Of a DNA stretch of 64,000 bases, positions 9,401 through 19,800 are shown one piece after another. A program made the position numbers and the translations under genes. The first letter of the stretch is position 1. Every line of letters starts with the position of its first letter. The notes under the pieces are model-generated. The model worked only from the letters and a program-made list of their open reading frames with translations. It was not told the DNA's origin and did not search any database. Origin of the DNA: Flavivirga spongiicola (GTDB taxonomy: Bacteria > Bacteroidota > Bacteroidia > Flavobacteriales > Flavobacteriaceae); contig NZ_JAUOEO010000001.1 in NCBI RefSeq assembly GCF_030540825.1, positions 407,001 to 471,000 of the forward strand, in the 5' to 3' direction.

Positions 9401-11361
9401 ATCAAAATACATCGAGCCCGCAGACCATTTATGTACGTGTAGAAAACATAACGGATGCTAACTGTTTTGACACCGCATCATTCATATTACAAGTGTCACC
9501 AGACCCAGTTTATAATGTCCCAGCTCCTTTTTTAAGATGTGATGACATTAGTAATGATGGTATAGATACTTTCGATTTAAACGAAAAAATATTAGAGATA
9601 GAAGGTTCTACCCCTCCAGAACCTTTAAATATCACATTCCATTTTACCCGAGTGGATGCTGAGAACAATAATAATGCACTACCTCTCACTTATACAAATA
9701 CCAGAAACCCACAAACTTTATACGCTAGGATTGAAAGCGATGATTCCCTATGTTTTGTCATAGAAGAGGTCAGCATCAATATTCTTGCTGCTCCAGATAT
9801 TACTACCCCAACGGCCTTAATACTTTGCGATGAAGATTACGATGGTATCACTGCATTTGATTTAACAACGGCAGATTTTGAAATTTTAGATAGAATTCAA
9901 ACCAATCTTATAATAAATTACTTTGAAGATTTAGGCGATATTAATCAAAATGATGGCTTAGATAATACCAATGAAATAACGACACCATCAAGTTTTAATT
10001 CAGGCGCTAAAACCGTTTATATTAAAGTAGCAAATACTTTAACTAGTTGTTTCAGTGTTGTTCCATTGGAATTAAGAGTAAACCTTCCCCCTCCTATTAA
10101 TAACATAGGAGTGATACCCATATGTGATAATGATACAGATACTTTTGATTTATCAACTGTCGATGCTATGATTGTGGATGACCCTAGCTCAATCAATATT
10201 TCATATCACAATACACAAGGCGATGCCGACAATAATCTGGCACCACTAAATAATATATTTAATTATACAGCAAGTAGTCATACTATCTTTATAAGGGTGT
10301 CGGATGTTGTAACAGGTTGCTTTATTGCACCTTCATTTGATTTACAAATAAACCCAAACCCTGTCGCTAATACAGTTGCAAGTTTAATTACTTGTGATGA
10401 TAATTTTGATGGCCTTTTTGAGTTTGATTTACTAACTTTAACTGCTAATACCATTTTGGGAACTCAAAACGCCCCAGACTATAATATTACCTATTATAAT
10501 GATTCTGTTAATGCCGGAGCAGGGACCAATGCTATAAACAATAATTATCTAGCATCTGATGGAGAAACCATTTATGCCCGTATTGAAAACAATCATACAG
10601 GTTGCTTTGATACAACAGAATTTACAACGCGTATCAACCCTTTACCAGTCATCCCTATTGATGATATTGTTCCATTATGTACAGATAATTTACCTTTGGT
10701 AATTAGTGCAGAAACTGGTCATCCTGATGATACCTATTTATGGTCTACAGGTGCAACAACATCAGAAATATTACTAAATGATATTAATGATATAGGAAAT
10801 TACTCAGTGACAGTTACCAGATCCTATATCACCGGTAATTGCCCTTATACGCATCCTTTTTCTGTCATAGAATCTGAAGCCGCTACTATAAACTTTACTA
10901 CAACGGTTGATTTTGCAGATCCAAATAGTATTACAGTTGACATTAATACTAATAATACTGGCAATTATGTATTTATCTTAGATGATGGGGAACCGCAAAC
11001 ATCCAATATCTTTGAAAATGTCACATTTGGAATGCATACGGTCACTGTTAGAGATTTAAATGGATGTATGGATGTGACACAAGATGTTATGGTTTTTGAT
11101 GTTCCAAAATTTGTTACCCCGAATAGTGATGGTTTTTACGATACTTGGCACATTGTAGGTATTGAGTTCTTACCAGGTACAGTTGTACATATTTACAACA
11201 GACATGGTAAACTTCTTAAAACTTTACCACACACATCTATTGGTTGGGACGGTACCTATAATGGGGAAAACATGCCTTCTGATGATTATTGGTTCTCTGC
11301 CGAGGTAATTCAGAATGGTAATGCTTTTAATCTTCAAGGGCACTTTGCATTAAAACGATAA
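6466..11361 (+). CDS. T9SS type B protein with choice-of-anchor L domain and 11 tandem modules (1631 aa)
   Basis: The signal peptide is MRFIYYFLLIFICGNNFILA. Residues about 35-265 match the choice-of-anchor L domain (FPFENGIMLSTGSA, NQIQFNYLFASEDYDG, NIALVPGTSDPVN, EYHIKIIIADQNDG). An Ig-like stretch follows. Between about 345 and 1400 I count eleven modules of 85-100 residues with the pattern C-D-x-D-x-D-G...F-D-L-T...TIYVRIE...C...L.V.P. An Ig-like part and the sorting domain (from about 1548: FVTPNSDGFYDTW, IYNRHGK, GWDGTYNG, DYWFSAEV) close it. The Asp-rich start of each module may bind calcium. Likely a surface adhesin or filament; the ligand is unknown. A terminator-like hairpin lies downstream at 11426-11453. 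Confidence 0.92.
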   Translation: MRFIYYFLLIFICGNNFILAQQISVDSNVGLQQLIEDNLVDGCVDISNITSSVNGNTHGLPSYGYFERASSNFPFENGIMLSTGSAASGGNGVITPTLSESSTTWGTDPDLETALGITNTLNATSIEFDIVSISNQIQFNYLFASEDYDGINPCLVSDGFVFLIREATSTGPYQNIALVPGTSDPVNTNNIRPNLLPACAPQNEQYFDGYNIGDTNYVGRTNVLTASTTIMPNVEYHIKIIIADQNDGTFDSAVFIEGDSFKILDLGEDIETCASATLLDADIQNPLATYAWYLDNNLIAGAINPTYNAIQSGTYRVVVTVDLNGASCPEEDEINVTLNTEEPITPISDYQLCDDVSGDGVEIFDLSTKNTELINNIPFSSYTFTYHYSDADARGNINAITTQIPNTVSPRQTIYVRIDDLDSNCFAYTTFDLVVNPVPNITSPSNLEICDEDDSPDGFAIIDLTQKDNEITNGQNNLIVSYHRNPADANTGNNPISSPYVNTNAPPNAEVVYVRVIDALTGCVNSSATLSVDITISPIVDRETLYLDACDRDLDGTANFDLTDALNNIVGGLPANVTPTFHESFDDANAGINPITNETNYQNTNFEQQTIYIRIEDDTTLCASIISLEIHTNLLLTGTDLGDFATCDDNDISDDIFRFDLTTVETEINNDLPNPATVTFYETEPDRDNNVNPIPKGTFYEALSPKVLYVRLDNGNCTEVGDITLLLNPILQFNPANPIPYCDTDDDGIVSIDLHSLDDMVTNGNPDFSVTYFTSFADADTQLNELPPFYTNANSIETIFARIENNANPLCATINSFQIEVVLAPAATQPTPFLICDTDDDGFSIINLEDKIPEVVTDPTGLDIDFFTSFDDANTFTNPIPSSDVTAFNATTQTIYIRVESTTNTSGCYNIVELEVIINTLPNIPAISNFQICQIGGGSTADFLLVDKDAEILNGQTGKEVFYFEDAAFTLSIDKNNIYQNTSSPQTIYVRVENITDANCFDTASFILQVSPDPVYNVPAPFLRCDDISNDGIDTFDLNEKILEIEGSTPPEPLNITFHFTRVDAENNNNALPLTYTNTRNPQTLYARIESDDSLCFVIEEVSINILAAPDITTPTALILCDEDYDGITAFDLTTADFEILDRIQTNLIINYFEDLGDINQNDGLDNTNEITTPSSFNSGAKTVYIKVANTLTSCFSVVPLELRVNLPPPINNIGVIPICDNDTDTFDLSTVDAMIVDDPSSINISYHNTQGDADNNLAPLNNIFNYTASSHTIFIRVSDVVTGCFIAPSFDLQINPNPVANTVASLITCDDNFDGLFEFDLLTLTANTILGTQNAPDYNITYYNDSVNAGAGTNAINNNYLASDGETIYARIENNHTGCFDTTEFTTRINPLPVIPIDDIVPLCTDNLPLVISAETGHPDDTYLWSTGATTSEILLNDINDIGNYSVTVTRSYITGNCPYTHPFSVIESEAATINFTTTVDFADPNSITVDINTNNTGNYVFILDDGEPQTSNIFENVTFGMHTVTVRDLNGCMDVTQDVMVFDVPKFVTPNSDGFYDTWHIVGIEFLPGTVVHIYNRHGKLLKTLPHTSIGWDGTYNGENMPSDDYWFSAEVIQNGNAFNLQGHFALKR

Positions 11362-11425
11362 TACTACCCTATTTTATTATTAAAGTAAGATAATTGCAAC
11401 AATTATTTTACTAAATAATCGCCAT

Positions 11426-11453
11426 TTTAATCTTTTTATCTAAAAAGATTAAA
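11426..11453 (+). terminator. Hairpin after the 1631-aa adhesin gene
   Basis: TTTAATCTTTTTA and TAAAAAGATTAAA form a perfect stem of about 13 bp with a very short loop. It lies 65 bp after the stop and is followed by a weak T-rich stretch. It could work as a terminator in either direction. Confidence 0.5.
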
Positions 11454-11475
11454 CCTTCTTGGTTTTATAAAGTCT

Positions 11476-11514
11476 AAGTAAACTAAATACTATATTTTAG
11501 TATTTAGTTTACTT
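11476..11514 (+). promoter_or_regulatory. 16-bp perfect hairpin just upstream of the 1702-aa adhesin gene
   Basis: AAGTAAACTAAATACT pairs perfectly with AGTATTTAGTTTACTT across a 7-nt loop, ending 15 bp before the ATG at 11530. No T-run follows, so a simple terminator is unlikely. It may be an operator, or an RNA structure affecting translation of the gene. Confidence 0.45.
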
Positions 11515-11529
11515 ATTAACAATAGACTT

Positions 11530-14500
11530 ATGCAATCATCTGCTTTTTACAAAAAAACATTGTTAATATTTATAATTACTATTACCACACAAGGTTATTC
11601 GCAATTAAGTAAAACACATTATATCCCACCATTAACAAGTGCCGAGTTTGGAAATGCCAATCCAGAAGATCAGTATATCTATTTATCAACACCCAGTGCA
11701 ACAGATGTTCCATTTACCATTAAACCTGTAGGTCAACCCATCTCTAGCTATATAACTGGTAATGTTTCTAATACAACCCCTCAACAAATCTCCTTAGGTT
11801 TTGGAAATGGACAGTTATTCATTCCTTCATCACAAACCAGCGTAGTCGTTAATAATAAGGGGTATATTATTGAAGCTGAAAGTACTATCTATGTATCTGT
11901 AAGAATGAATGCAGGTGGAGGTGCTCAGGCTGGGGCTTTAGTTAGTAAAGGGCTTTCTGCATTAGGGACTACTTTTAGAGTAGGTAGTTATACCAATGAA
12001 AACCCTCAAGACAATTATTTGAATTTTGCATCTGTCATGGCAACCGAAGATAATACACTAGTCACTTTTAGTAACCTTCCTGCCGGTATTATTATAAAAA
12101 ATTATACGGGAACCACTCCTATAAACACCACTTTAAACAAAGGTGAAAGTTATACTATAGCAACAAACAGTAGTTCCTCAGTTATTAACCGCGATGGATT
12201 AATAGGGTGTTTAATAAATTCGGATAAACCCGTCGTAGTAAATTGTGGTTCTGCTAATGGTAGCTTTCATAACGGTAACAGTAGAGATTATGGAATAGAC
12301 CAAATTGTTGATTTATCAAAAGTCGGTACAGAATATATTTTTGTTAAAGGTGATGGTGATAACGCCTGGGAGAATATTTTAATAGTAGCACATACAGATA
12401 ATACAACTATAAGTATAAATGGCAATACTCCAATAGCAACAATTAATGCAGGAGATTATTATTTAATAGAGGGAAACAACTATAATGCTAATGGCAATAT
12501 GTATGTAGAAACCTCTTTACCTACTTTTGCTTATCAAGGTGTAGGAGCTACAAATAGTGAAGCCAATCAAGGGATGTTTTTTGTACCACCATTAAGCTGT
12601 GAAGCCAGAGGTAATCTGGATAATATAGCAAATATTGAACATATTGGGGGCACTAATTATACAGGAGGTATTACCGTAGTAACAAAATCTGGAGCTACCA
12701 TAACTATTAATAACACGCCCATATCAAGTTTTTCTACAATTGGTCCGAGTGCTGTTAATGGGAAATCCGATTATGTCACTTACAAAGTTACTGGCCTTTT
12801 TGGAAATATATCTGTAGAAAGTAGTGATGAATTATATTGCGCTTATTTTAATTTTAATGGCGCAGCAACATCCGGAAGTTTTTATTCTGGCTTTCCTTCG
12901 GCACCAGAAATTAATTTTGACGCACAATTTGCAACCTTGGGAAATTGTATTCCCAATATCACTCTAGAAGCTGCTAACACTCAAAACTTTGATAGTTTTG
13001 AATGGTGGTTTGATGATGGATCTGGGTTCCAAAACCTATCTATAAGTACACCCGTTTTAACACCAACTGTACCAGGGAAATATAAATTAATTGGCATCAT
13101 TACATGTACATTAGAAAGATTAGAATCGGCAGAAGTACCTGTAAGCATCTGTCCAGACGATATTGACAATGATGGTATTATTGATAACATTGATATAGAT
13201 AATGATAATGACGGTATACTTAATTGTACAGAATCAAGAGGTGATGTTACTGTAAATATTGCGAATACGAACCAACCACAACTTATTTTTCAGGATAATA
13301 CCGTTAATACTTCAATAACTTCATCGACATTCATTCAAAATAATAGTTCTGGAAATACAACAAATACCATTACAGGCACAAACTCTGGTGGTTTTACAAG
13401 CATTGTTCAACCGGCAGCTCATGCAGAAAGTACATATTCATTAGCTTTTACTGAATCAGTGAATGTGAAATTCATGGAAGATACAGCAATTACACATGTG
13501 GCAACCACTGGTGAATCTTTTGTTGCAAAAATTTCACCTGTAAATAAAAACATCACACTCATAGACCCCGATGATCGCTTATTAATCGATTCCAATTTTG
13601 ATGGTGTTTTTGAAGCAAATGTGACTCAAATTTCGGGATCCGAAATTCATTTTAAAATAAACCCTACCCCTTCAGGCAATACGCCTTATCAATTTTTTGC
13701 TAATCAAGTTGATGGGTTTTCTTTTATCCATAAATTAATAAACACAACTACAGCTTCCACATTTAGTGGTGAGATATCCCTTACCTGCTTTAAAAAAGAT
13801 ACAGATTTAGATGGTATTAAAGATGAATTTGACTTAGACAGTGATAATGATGGACTTCCAGATATTATTGAAAATAGAGGTACACTGATAACATTATCAA
13901 ATACAGATATAGATATTAATGGATTAGATGACATTTTTGATATTAACATTTTGCCTTTAGATTCTGATACTGATGGTGTTTTCGATTTTTACGATTTAGA
14001 CAGTGACAATGATGGGATCTACGATTTAATAGAATCTGGGCAGCTTGGTACTACATTATCCGATACCAATCTAGATGGTGTTGAAGATGGTCCAACTTAT
14101 GGTACAAACGGATGGGCGGATGCCGCTGAAACTGCTCCCGACAGTAACATCATTGGGTATACACCAAATGATCTAGATAATGATTCCATATTTACTTATC
14201 TTGATTTAGATAGTGATGGTGATACCTGTAGCGATGTCATTGAAGCTGATTTTTCTGATGCAAATGGGGACGATTTATTAGGAGACAATTTGGTCACAAC
14301 AAATGCTACCGGATTAGTTACAAATGCTAGTGATGGTTATACCATTCCTAATAGTAATTATTTAAATGTTGCCCCTATAGCTATTACAACGCAACCCGTT
14401 GATACTGAAATTTGTGAACTTTCAAATGCCATAATATCTCCAGTATCATCAACATTTGACACTATTCAATGGGAAGTTAGTACTGATGGTATTAACTGGA

Positions 14501-16638
14501 ATACCGTAGTTGATAATACTATTTATATGGGGTCTCAAACAGCTGATTTAAATATTACGAATACGCCTTTATCTTATAACACCTATCAATATCGAGCTTT
14601 TTTAAATTTAGCTGGAAACAGTTGTGGTTTATATTCTGATGAAATTGTATTAACCGTTCACCCATTACCTGTTTTAAATACTCCCAGCACATATTCGCAA
14701 TGTGATGATGCTTCCAATGACGGTGTAGCTTCATTCAATTTAACATTAAATTCTATAAAAGAAGAAATAGATCCTGATCATGTTGCTAAAAATCTTATCT
14801 TTTCTTATTATTTAGATAGTAACGCAAACAATCCAATTCCTAATCCACAAATTTTTCAAAATTCAACGCCATTTACCCCTGAAATAGTTTGGATTGGAGT
14901 TGAAGATTCTAATGGGTGTTTTAGCTTGGTTTCAATTACTTTGGAAGTCACCCCTTCAAGTGCTGTACTTGCACTTTACAACCCTACTTCTATATATCAA
15001 TGTGATGATGGTTTAGACGATAGAGACGGTATTTCTACATTTGATATGTCCACTATTAAAAACTATATTTCTACAACTATATTTTCTACGTTTAATGTGA
15101 CTGTTCATTTTTATGAAAGTCAATTGGACGCAGAATTAGAGACAAACGAAATTCTAGATATTGCTAATCATCAAAATACAAATTCACCAAATACACAAGA
15201 CATTTGGGTGCGTGTAAAAAGTGATTTAGGTAATAATTGTTTGGGATTAGAAGTATTTCCGAATTTATTAACTGTTGAAGCTTTGCCCTTTGCCAATCCA
15301 ATTCCCCCTCAAATTGAATGCGATAATGATATAGATATTAACGATGGTATGTTTCCTTTTGATACAACTTTAATTGAAACAATCTTACTTAACGGACAAT
15401 CTCTAACTGACGTTTCTGTAAATTTCACCTATTTAGATATTGATGGCATTACCGTGATCAATTCACCTACATTACCAAACCCATTTTTAACATCTAACCA
15501 AACTGTTATAGCTAGAGTAACAAACAATAACACCTTAGATCCTGACGGTGCTTGCTATGATGAAACAGCTATTGAGTTCAAAGTAGATATCCAACCCATA
15601 GCAAATCCTGTTTCACCCCTAATAGTATGTGATGGTGACTCGGGTGATTTGGATGATGATGGTGTATTTCCTTTTGATACTTCTGTATTTAGTAGTACGG
15701 TTCTTGGAACTCAATCTAGTACAGAAATCTATTTTGATTATGTTGATGAAAATGGCAACTCAATTATAGACAGTCCTTCCTTACCAAATCCCTTGATTTC
15801 AGGAAATCAAACGATTGTAGTAGAGGTTATAAACCCTGATAATATGTCTTGTACAGCTACTACAACTATTGAACTCGTAGTGAACCCTTTACCGGAATTC
15901 ACCATTAACCCGGAAGAAATTGTCTGTACTTCCGATCCAACATTTACCGTCATGTTAGACCCTATTGAGACTAATATTAACGAACCGTTTATTTATGAGT
16001 GGGCTTATGAAGATGGTTCTATACTTTCTAATAATTCTACATTAACAGTATCAACCCCTGGAAGGTACTCAATCACCTTAACTAAAACTGATAGCACGGG
16101 TTGCTCCAGAACCTTGCATGTAGATGTGAAAGCTTCAGAAAAAGCAACCATTACTCAAGATGACGTTACCATTACAGACCTATCCGAAAACAACTCGGTT
16201 ATTATCGATCCTACCAACCTCGGACTTGGTGATTATGAATATGCTCTAAGAGGAGAAGACGCTCCTTTTACAGTTTATCAAGAGGATCCTTCCTTCAATA
16301 ATGTAAAAGCAGGCTTTTACACGATCTATGTTCGTGATGCTATTTGTGGTATCTCAACTTTAGATATTTCTGTTATTGGCCATTCAAAATTTTTCACACC
16401 CAATGGCGATACTATTAATGATCATTGGAAAATTAAAGGCATAAATGCCACATTTCAACCAAATAGTACTGTTTTAATTTACGATAGGTATGGAAAATTA
16501 TTAAAACAACTTACCGTGCAATCTGATGGTTGGGATGGTACTTTTAATGGTACGCTATTGCCAACTGATGATTATTGGTTTAAAGTTTTTCTACAAGACG
16601 GTAGAGAGTTTTCAGGTCATTTTACTTTAAAGCGATAA
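11530..16638 (+). CDS. T9SS type B protein with IgGFc-binding-like domain and thrombospondin type 3 repeats (1702 aa)
   Basis: A signal peptide of about 25 residues ends at GYSQ. Residues about 30-460 resemble the IgGFc-binding protein N-terminal domain (YIPPLTSAEFGN, SDKPVVVNCGSANG, FAYQGVGATNSEANQG, MFFVPPL). Calcium-binding thrombospondin type 3 repeats lie at about 541-565, 757-830 and 880-930 (DIDNDGIIDN, DLDSDNDGLPD, DLDSDGD). An Ig-like domain follows (950-1040), then four modules of about 90 residues and the type B sorting domain (from about 1619: FFTPNGDTINDHW, GWDGTFNG). Predicted to be a long, Ca-stiffened surface adhesin. The last 1.97 kb is a direct repeat of the end of the next gene. 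Confidence 0.9.
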   Translation: MQSSAFYKKTLLIFIITITTQGYSQLSKTHYIPPLTSAEFGNANPEDQYIYLSTPSATDVPFTIKPVGQPISSYITGNVSNTTPQQISLGFGNGQLFIPSSQTSVVVNNKGYIIEAESTIYVSVRMNAGGGAQAGALVSKGLSALGTTFRVGSYTNENPQDNYLNFASVMATEDNTLVTFSNLPAGIIIKNYTGTTPINTTLNKGESYTIATNSSSSVINRDGLIGCLINSDKPVVVNCGSANGSFHNGNSRDYGIDQIVDLSKVGTEYIFVKGDGDNAWENILIVAHTDNTTISINGNTPIATINAGDYYLIEGNNYNANGNMYVETSLPTFAYQGVGATNSEANQGMFFVPPLSCEARGNLDNIANIEHIGGTNYTGGITVVTKSGATITINNTPISSFSTIGPSAVNGKSDYVTYKVTGLFGNISVESSDELYCAYFNFNGAATSGSFYSGFPSAPEINFDAQFATLGNCIPNITLEAANTQNFDSFEWWFDDGSGFQNLSISTPVLTPTVPGKYKLIGIITCTLERLESAEVPVSICPDDIDNDGIIDNIDIDNDNDGILNCTESRGDVTVNIANTNQPQLIFQDNTVNTSITSSTFIQNNSSGNTTNTITGTNSGGFTSIVQPAAHAESTYSLAFTESVNVKFMEDTAITHVATTGESFVAKISPVNKNITLIDPDDRLLIDSNFDGVFEANVTQISGSEIHFKINPTPSGNTPYQFFANQVDGFSFIHKLINTTTASTFSGEISLTCFKKDTDLDGIKDEFDLDSDNDGLPDIIENRGTLITLSNTDIDINGLDDIFDINILPLDSDTDGVFDFYDLDSDNDGIYDLIESGQLGTTLSDTNLDGVEDGPTYGTNGWADAAETAPDSNIIGYTPNDLDNDSIFTYLDLDSDGDTCSDVIEADFSDANGDDLLGDNLVTTNATGLVTNASDGYTIPNSNYLNVAPIAITTQPVDTEICELSNAIISPVSSTFDTIQWEVSTDGINWNTVVDNTIYMGSQTADLNITNTPLSYNTYQYRAFLNLAGNSCGLYSDEIVLTVHPLPVLNTPSTYSQCDDASNDGVASFNLTLNSIKEEIDPDHVAKNLIFSYYLDSNANNPIPNPQIFQNSTPFTPEIVWIGVEDSNGCFSLVSITLEVTPSSAVLALYNPTSIYQCDDGLDDRDGISTFDMSTIKNYISTTIFSTFNVTVHFYESQLDAELETNEILDIANHQNTNSPNTQDIWVRVKSDLGNNCLGLEVFPNLLTVEALPFANPIPPQIECDNDIDINDGMFPFDTTLIETILLNGQSLTDVSVNFTYLDIDGITVINSPTLPNPFLTSNQTVIARVTNNNTLDPDGACYDETAIEFKVDIQPIANPVSPLIVCDGDSGDLDDDGVFPFDTSVFSSTVLGTQSSTEIYFDYVDENGNSIIDSPSLPNPLISGNQTIVVEVINPDNMSCTATTTIELVVNPLPEFTINPEEIVCTSDPTFTVMLDPIETNINEPFIYEWAYEDGSILSNNSTLTVSTPGRYSITLTKTDSTGCSRTLHVDVKASEKATITQDDVTITDLSENNSVIIDPTNLGLGDYEYALRGEDAPFTVYQEDPSFNNVKAGFYTIYVRDAICGISTLDISVIGHSKFFTPNGDTINDHWKIKGINATFQPNSTVLIYDRYGKLLKQLTVQSDGWDGTFNGTLLPTDDYWFKVFLQDGREFSGHFTLKR
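14661..16637 (+). repeat. Long direct repeat, copy 1 (partner 18401-20377)
   Basis: About 1.97 kb matches the segment 3740 bp downstream without any indel. Differences are scattered up to about 15,495; from there to the stop codon (over 1.1 kb) I found a single mismatch (A at 16093, G at 19833). It encodes the C-terminal modules and sorting domain of two adjacent adhesins. Confidence 0.93.
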
Positions 16639-16798
16639 CTCTTAAATTCTTTATTGTGATTAAGTCATTTATAAATGATGACACATGACAACCTTTTTGT
16701 TTTTTGCACAATTCGAAAACTAAAATGACATATTAAATCGTTTAAGAAAATTACTAAAGTACAGATTAGTGTTCTCGAACACATTTGTTGTTTTTCCA

Positions 16799-16806
16799 TA
16801 TATTTG
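16799..16806 (+). promoter_or_regulatory. Probable -7 box of the 1184-aa adhesin gene
   Basis: TATATTTG fits TAnnTTTG and sits 17 bp before the ATG at 16824. No good TTTG -33 element is present at the usual distance. A perfect 14-bp palindrome GTGTTCTCGAACAC lies just upstream at 16769-16782 and may be an operator. Confidence 0.4.
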
Positions 16807-16823
16807 TTTTCAATGAAAATGAT

Positions 16824-19800
16824 ATGTCTAAAATATTCATAGTATTATTTTGCCTTATAGCTTTTATAAGTACCCCTTCTGAAGCTCAAGTATGTTCATT
16901 AGGAGACCCCGTCTTCATTGAAAATTTCGGGAATGGCACTAGTAGGTTAGGTCCATCATTAAATCAAGATCCAATTAACAATGTACATCCAAATTTTAGG
17001 CCAGCAGATTTGTACACTTATGTTGGAACTGGGAGCATTGGTCCTGATCAATATAGTATTATGAAAAATCCAAAAGATGCTGCACCAGGTGGCGCAAGTT
17101 GGAATGATAGTTTCTCAGACCATACAGGGAATTTTAATGGTTATCTATATTATTGTGATGCCAAGGAAGATTTAAATGTTTTTTATGCTCAAAAAATTGA
17201 TGGTTTATGTCCTGATATAGAATATGAGCTTTCGGCTTGGTTTGCAAAAACAAATGCGCCTGATTATTTTATTGATCCTAATATTAAATTAATAATAGGA
17301 TTTACGGATATTAACGATGATAATCTTGGTACTCCAATAGAGGCAGATTCTGGCCCTATTGAAGGTATTGGAGCAAATAGATGGCATAGAAGAAATTTAA
17401 TTTTTTCAGCACCAGTTGGAACTGAAAATATTTATTTTATGCTAAAAAACAATGTTTCTGGAACTGCTGGAAATGATCTGGCTATTGATGATATTGAAGT
17501 AAGGCCCTGTGGTCCTCAAATCGATATTATAGATCAATCAACAAGTAGTATAGTCAATAACACATCCTTTTGTGTCACAGACTCTAACGATTTAACTATA
17601 AACATATCTGCAAACATCCCTAATAATTTTGTTATGCAATGGCAAGAATCAACAACATTTGGAATATGGACTGATATCTCTAATGAAACATCGAACACTC
17701 TAAATTATACCATTCCTGAAAACAATAATACATCGCATGCTATTCGGCTTAAATTTGCACACAACTCAACTAACTTACTCAATAATAAATGTCATTTCTT
17801 TACTGAAGAAGTCACATACAATCAAATATATATCAACACGGCACCTGACATACAACTATGTGATGATGATAATAATGGCACCATGCCTTTCAATTTAACT
17901 TTGCAAGATGTAATAATAAGTCCAACATCAGGAGCACAAATAACTTATCATCGTTCTCGAGCTGATGCAAACTCTGGAAATGCCCCAATTACCAGCCCTT
18001 TTGAAAGCGGAAATACGACCATATTTGCTCGCGTTGAAAACGATTTAAACACATCGTGTTTTGATATATCTAGTTTTGATTTAGAAGTTTATGATTCTGC
18101 TTTCCCTTTGGGTGCAGCCAATATAACTCCAATACAAGAATGTGATAACACCTCTGTGGGAACCGATACCAATGGGTTTATTGTTTTTGATCTAACTCAA
18201 AGAGAAACTGAAATTCTAAATGGACAATCTGCTTCAGATTTTTCATTAACCTATTTCACAGATGCAACATATCTATCGCCAATACTCACTCCTAATGCAT
18301 TTTCAAATAATGTTTCTGGTGGACAAACCATATATGTGAGAATGACCAACAATTGGTTAAATAATTGTTATACAGATACTTATTTTAAAATTGAGGTTTT
18401 TGAATTACCTATTTTAAATACTCCCAGCACATATTCGCAATGTGATGATACTTCCAATGATGGTGTAGCTTCATTCAATTTAACGTTAAATTCTATAAAA
18501 GAAGAAATAGATCCTGATCATGTTGCTAAAAATCTTATCTTTTCTTATTATTTGGATAGTAGTGTAAACAATCCAATTCCTAATCCACAGATTTTTCAAA
18601 ATTCAACGCCATTTACCCCTGAAATAGTTTGGATTGGAGTTGAAGATTCTAATGGGTGTTTTAGTTTGGTTTCAATTACTTTGGAAGTCACACCTTCAAG
18701 TGCTGCACTTGCACTTTACAACCCTACTTCTATATATCAATGTGATGACGGCCTAGACGATAGAGACGGTGTTTCTACGTTTGATATATCACTTATTAAA
18801 AATCATATTTCTACAACTATATTTTCTACGTTTAATGTGACTGTCCATTTTTATGAAAGTCAATTGGACGCTGAATTAGAGACAAACGAAATCCTAGATA
18901 TTGCTAATCATCAAAATACAAATTCACCAAATACGCAAGACATTTGGGTGCGCGTAAAAAGTGATTTAGGTAATAATTGTTTGGGATTAGAAGCATTTCC
19001 GAATTTATTAACTGTTGAAGCTTTGCCCTTTGCCAACCCTATTCCCCCTCAAATTGAATGTGATAATGATATAGATATTAACGATGGTATGTTTCCTTTT
19101 GATACAACTTTAATTGAAACAACTTTACTTAACGGACAATCTTTAACTGATGTTTCTGTAAATTTCACCTATTTAGATATTGATGGTATTACCGTGATCA
19201 ATTCAGCTACATTACCAACCCCCTTTTTAACACCTAACCAAACTGTTATAGCTAGAGTAACAAACAATAACACCTTAGATCCTGACGGTGCTTGCTATGA
19301 TGAAACAGCTATTGAGTTCAAAGTAGATATCCAACCCATAGCAAATCCTGTTTCACCCCTAATAGTATGTGATGGTGACTCGGGTGATTTGGATGATGAT
19401 GGTGTATTTCCTTTTGATACTTCTGTATTTAGTAGTACGGTTCTTGGAACTCAATCTAGTACAGAAATCTATTTTGATTATGTTGATGAAAATGGCAACT
19501 CAATTATAGACAGTCCTTCCTTACCAAATCCCTTGATTTCAGGAAATCAAACGATTGTAGTAGAGGTTATAAACCCTGATAATATGTCTTGTACAGCTAC
19601 TACAACTATTGAACTCGTAGTGAACCCTTTACCGGAATTCACCATTAACCCGGAAGAAATTGTCTGTACTTCCGATCCAACATTTACCGTCATGTTAGAC
19701 CCTATTGAGACTAATATTAACGAACCGTTTATTTATGAGTGGGCTTATGAAGATGGTTCTATACTTTCTAATAATTCTACATTAACAGTATCAACCCCTG

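Noticed and set aside
13150..14260. Calcium-binding EF-hand reading of the Asp-rich repeats
   Set aside because: The D-x-D-x-D-G-x-x-D spacing and tandem layout fit thrombospondin type 3 repeats; no helix-loop-helix pairs are seen.
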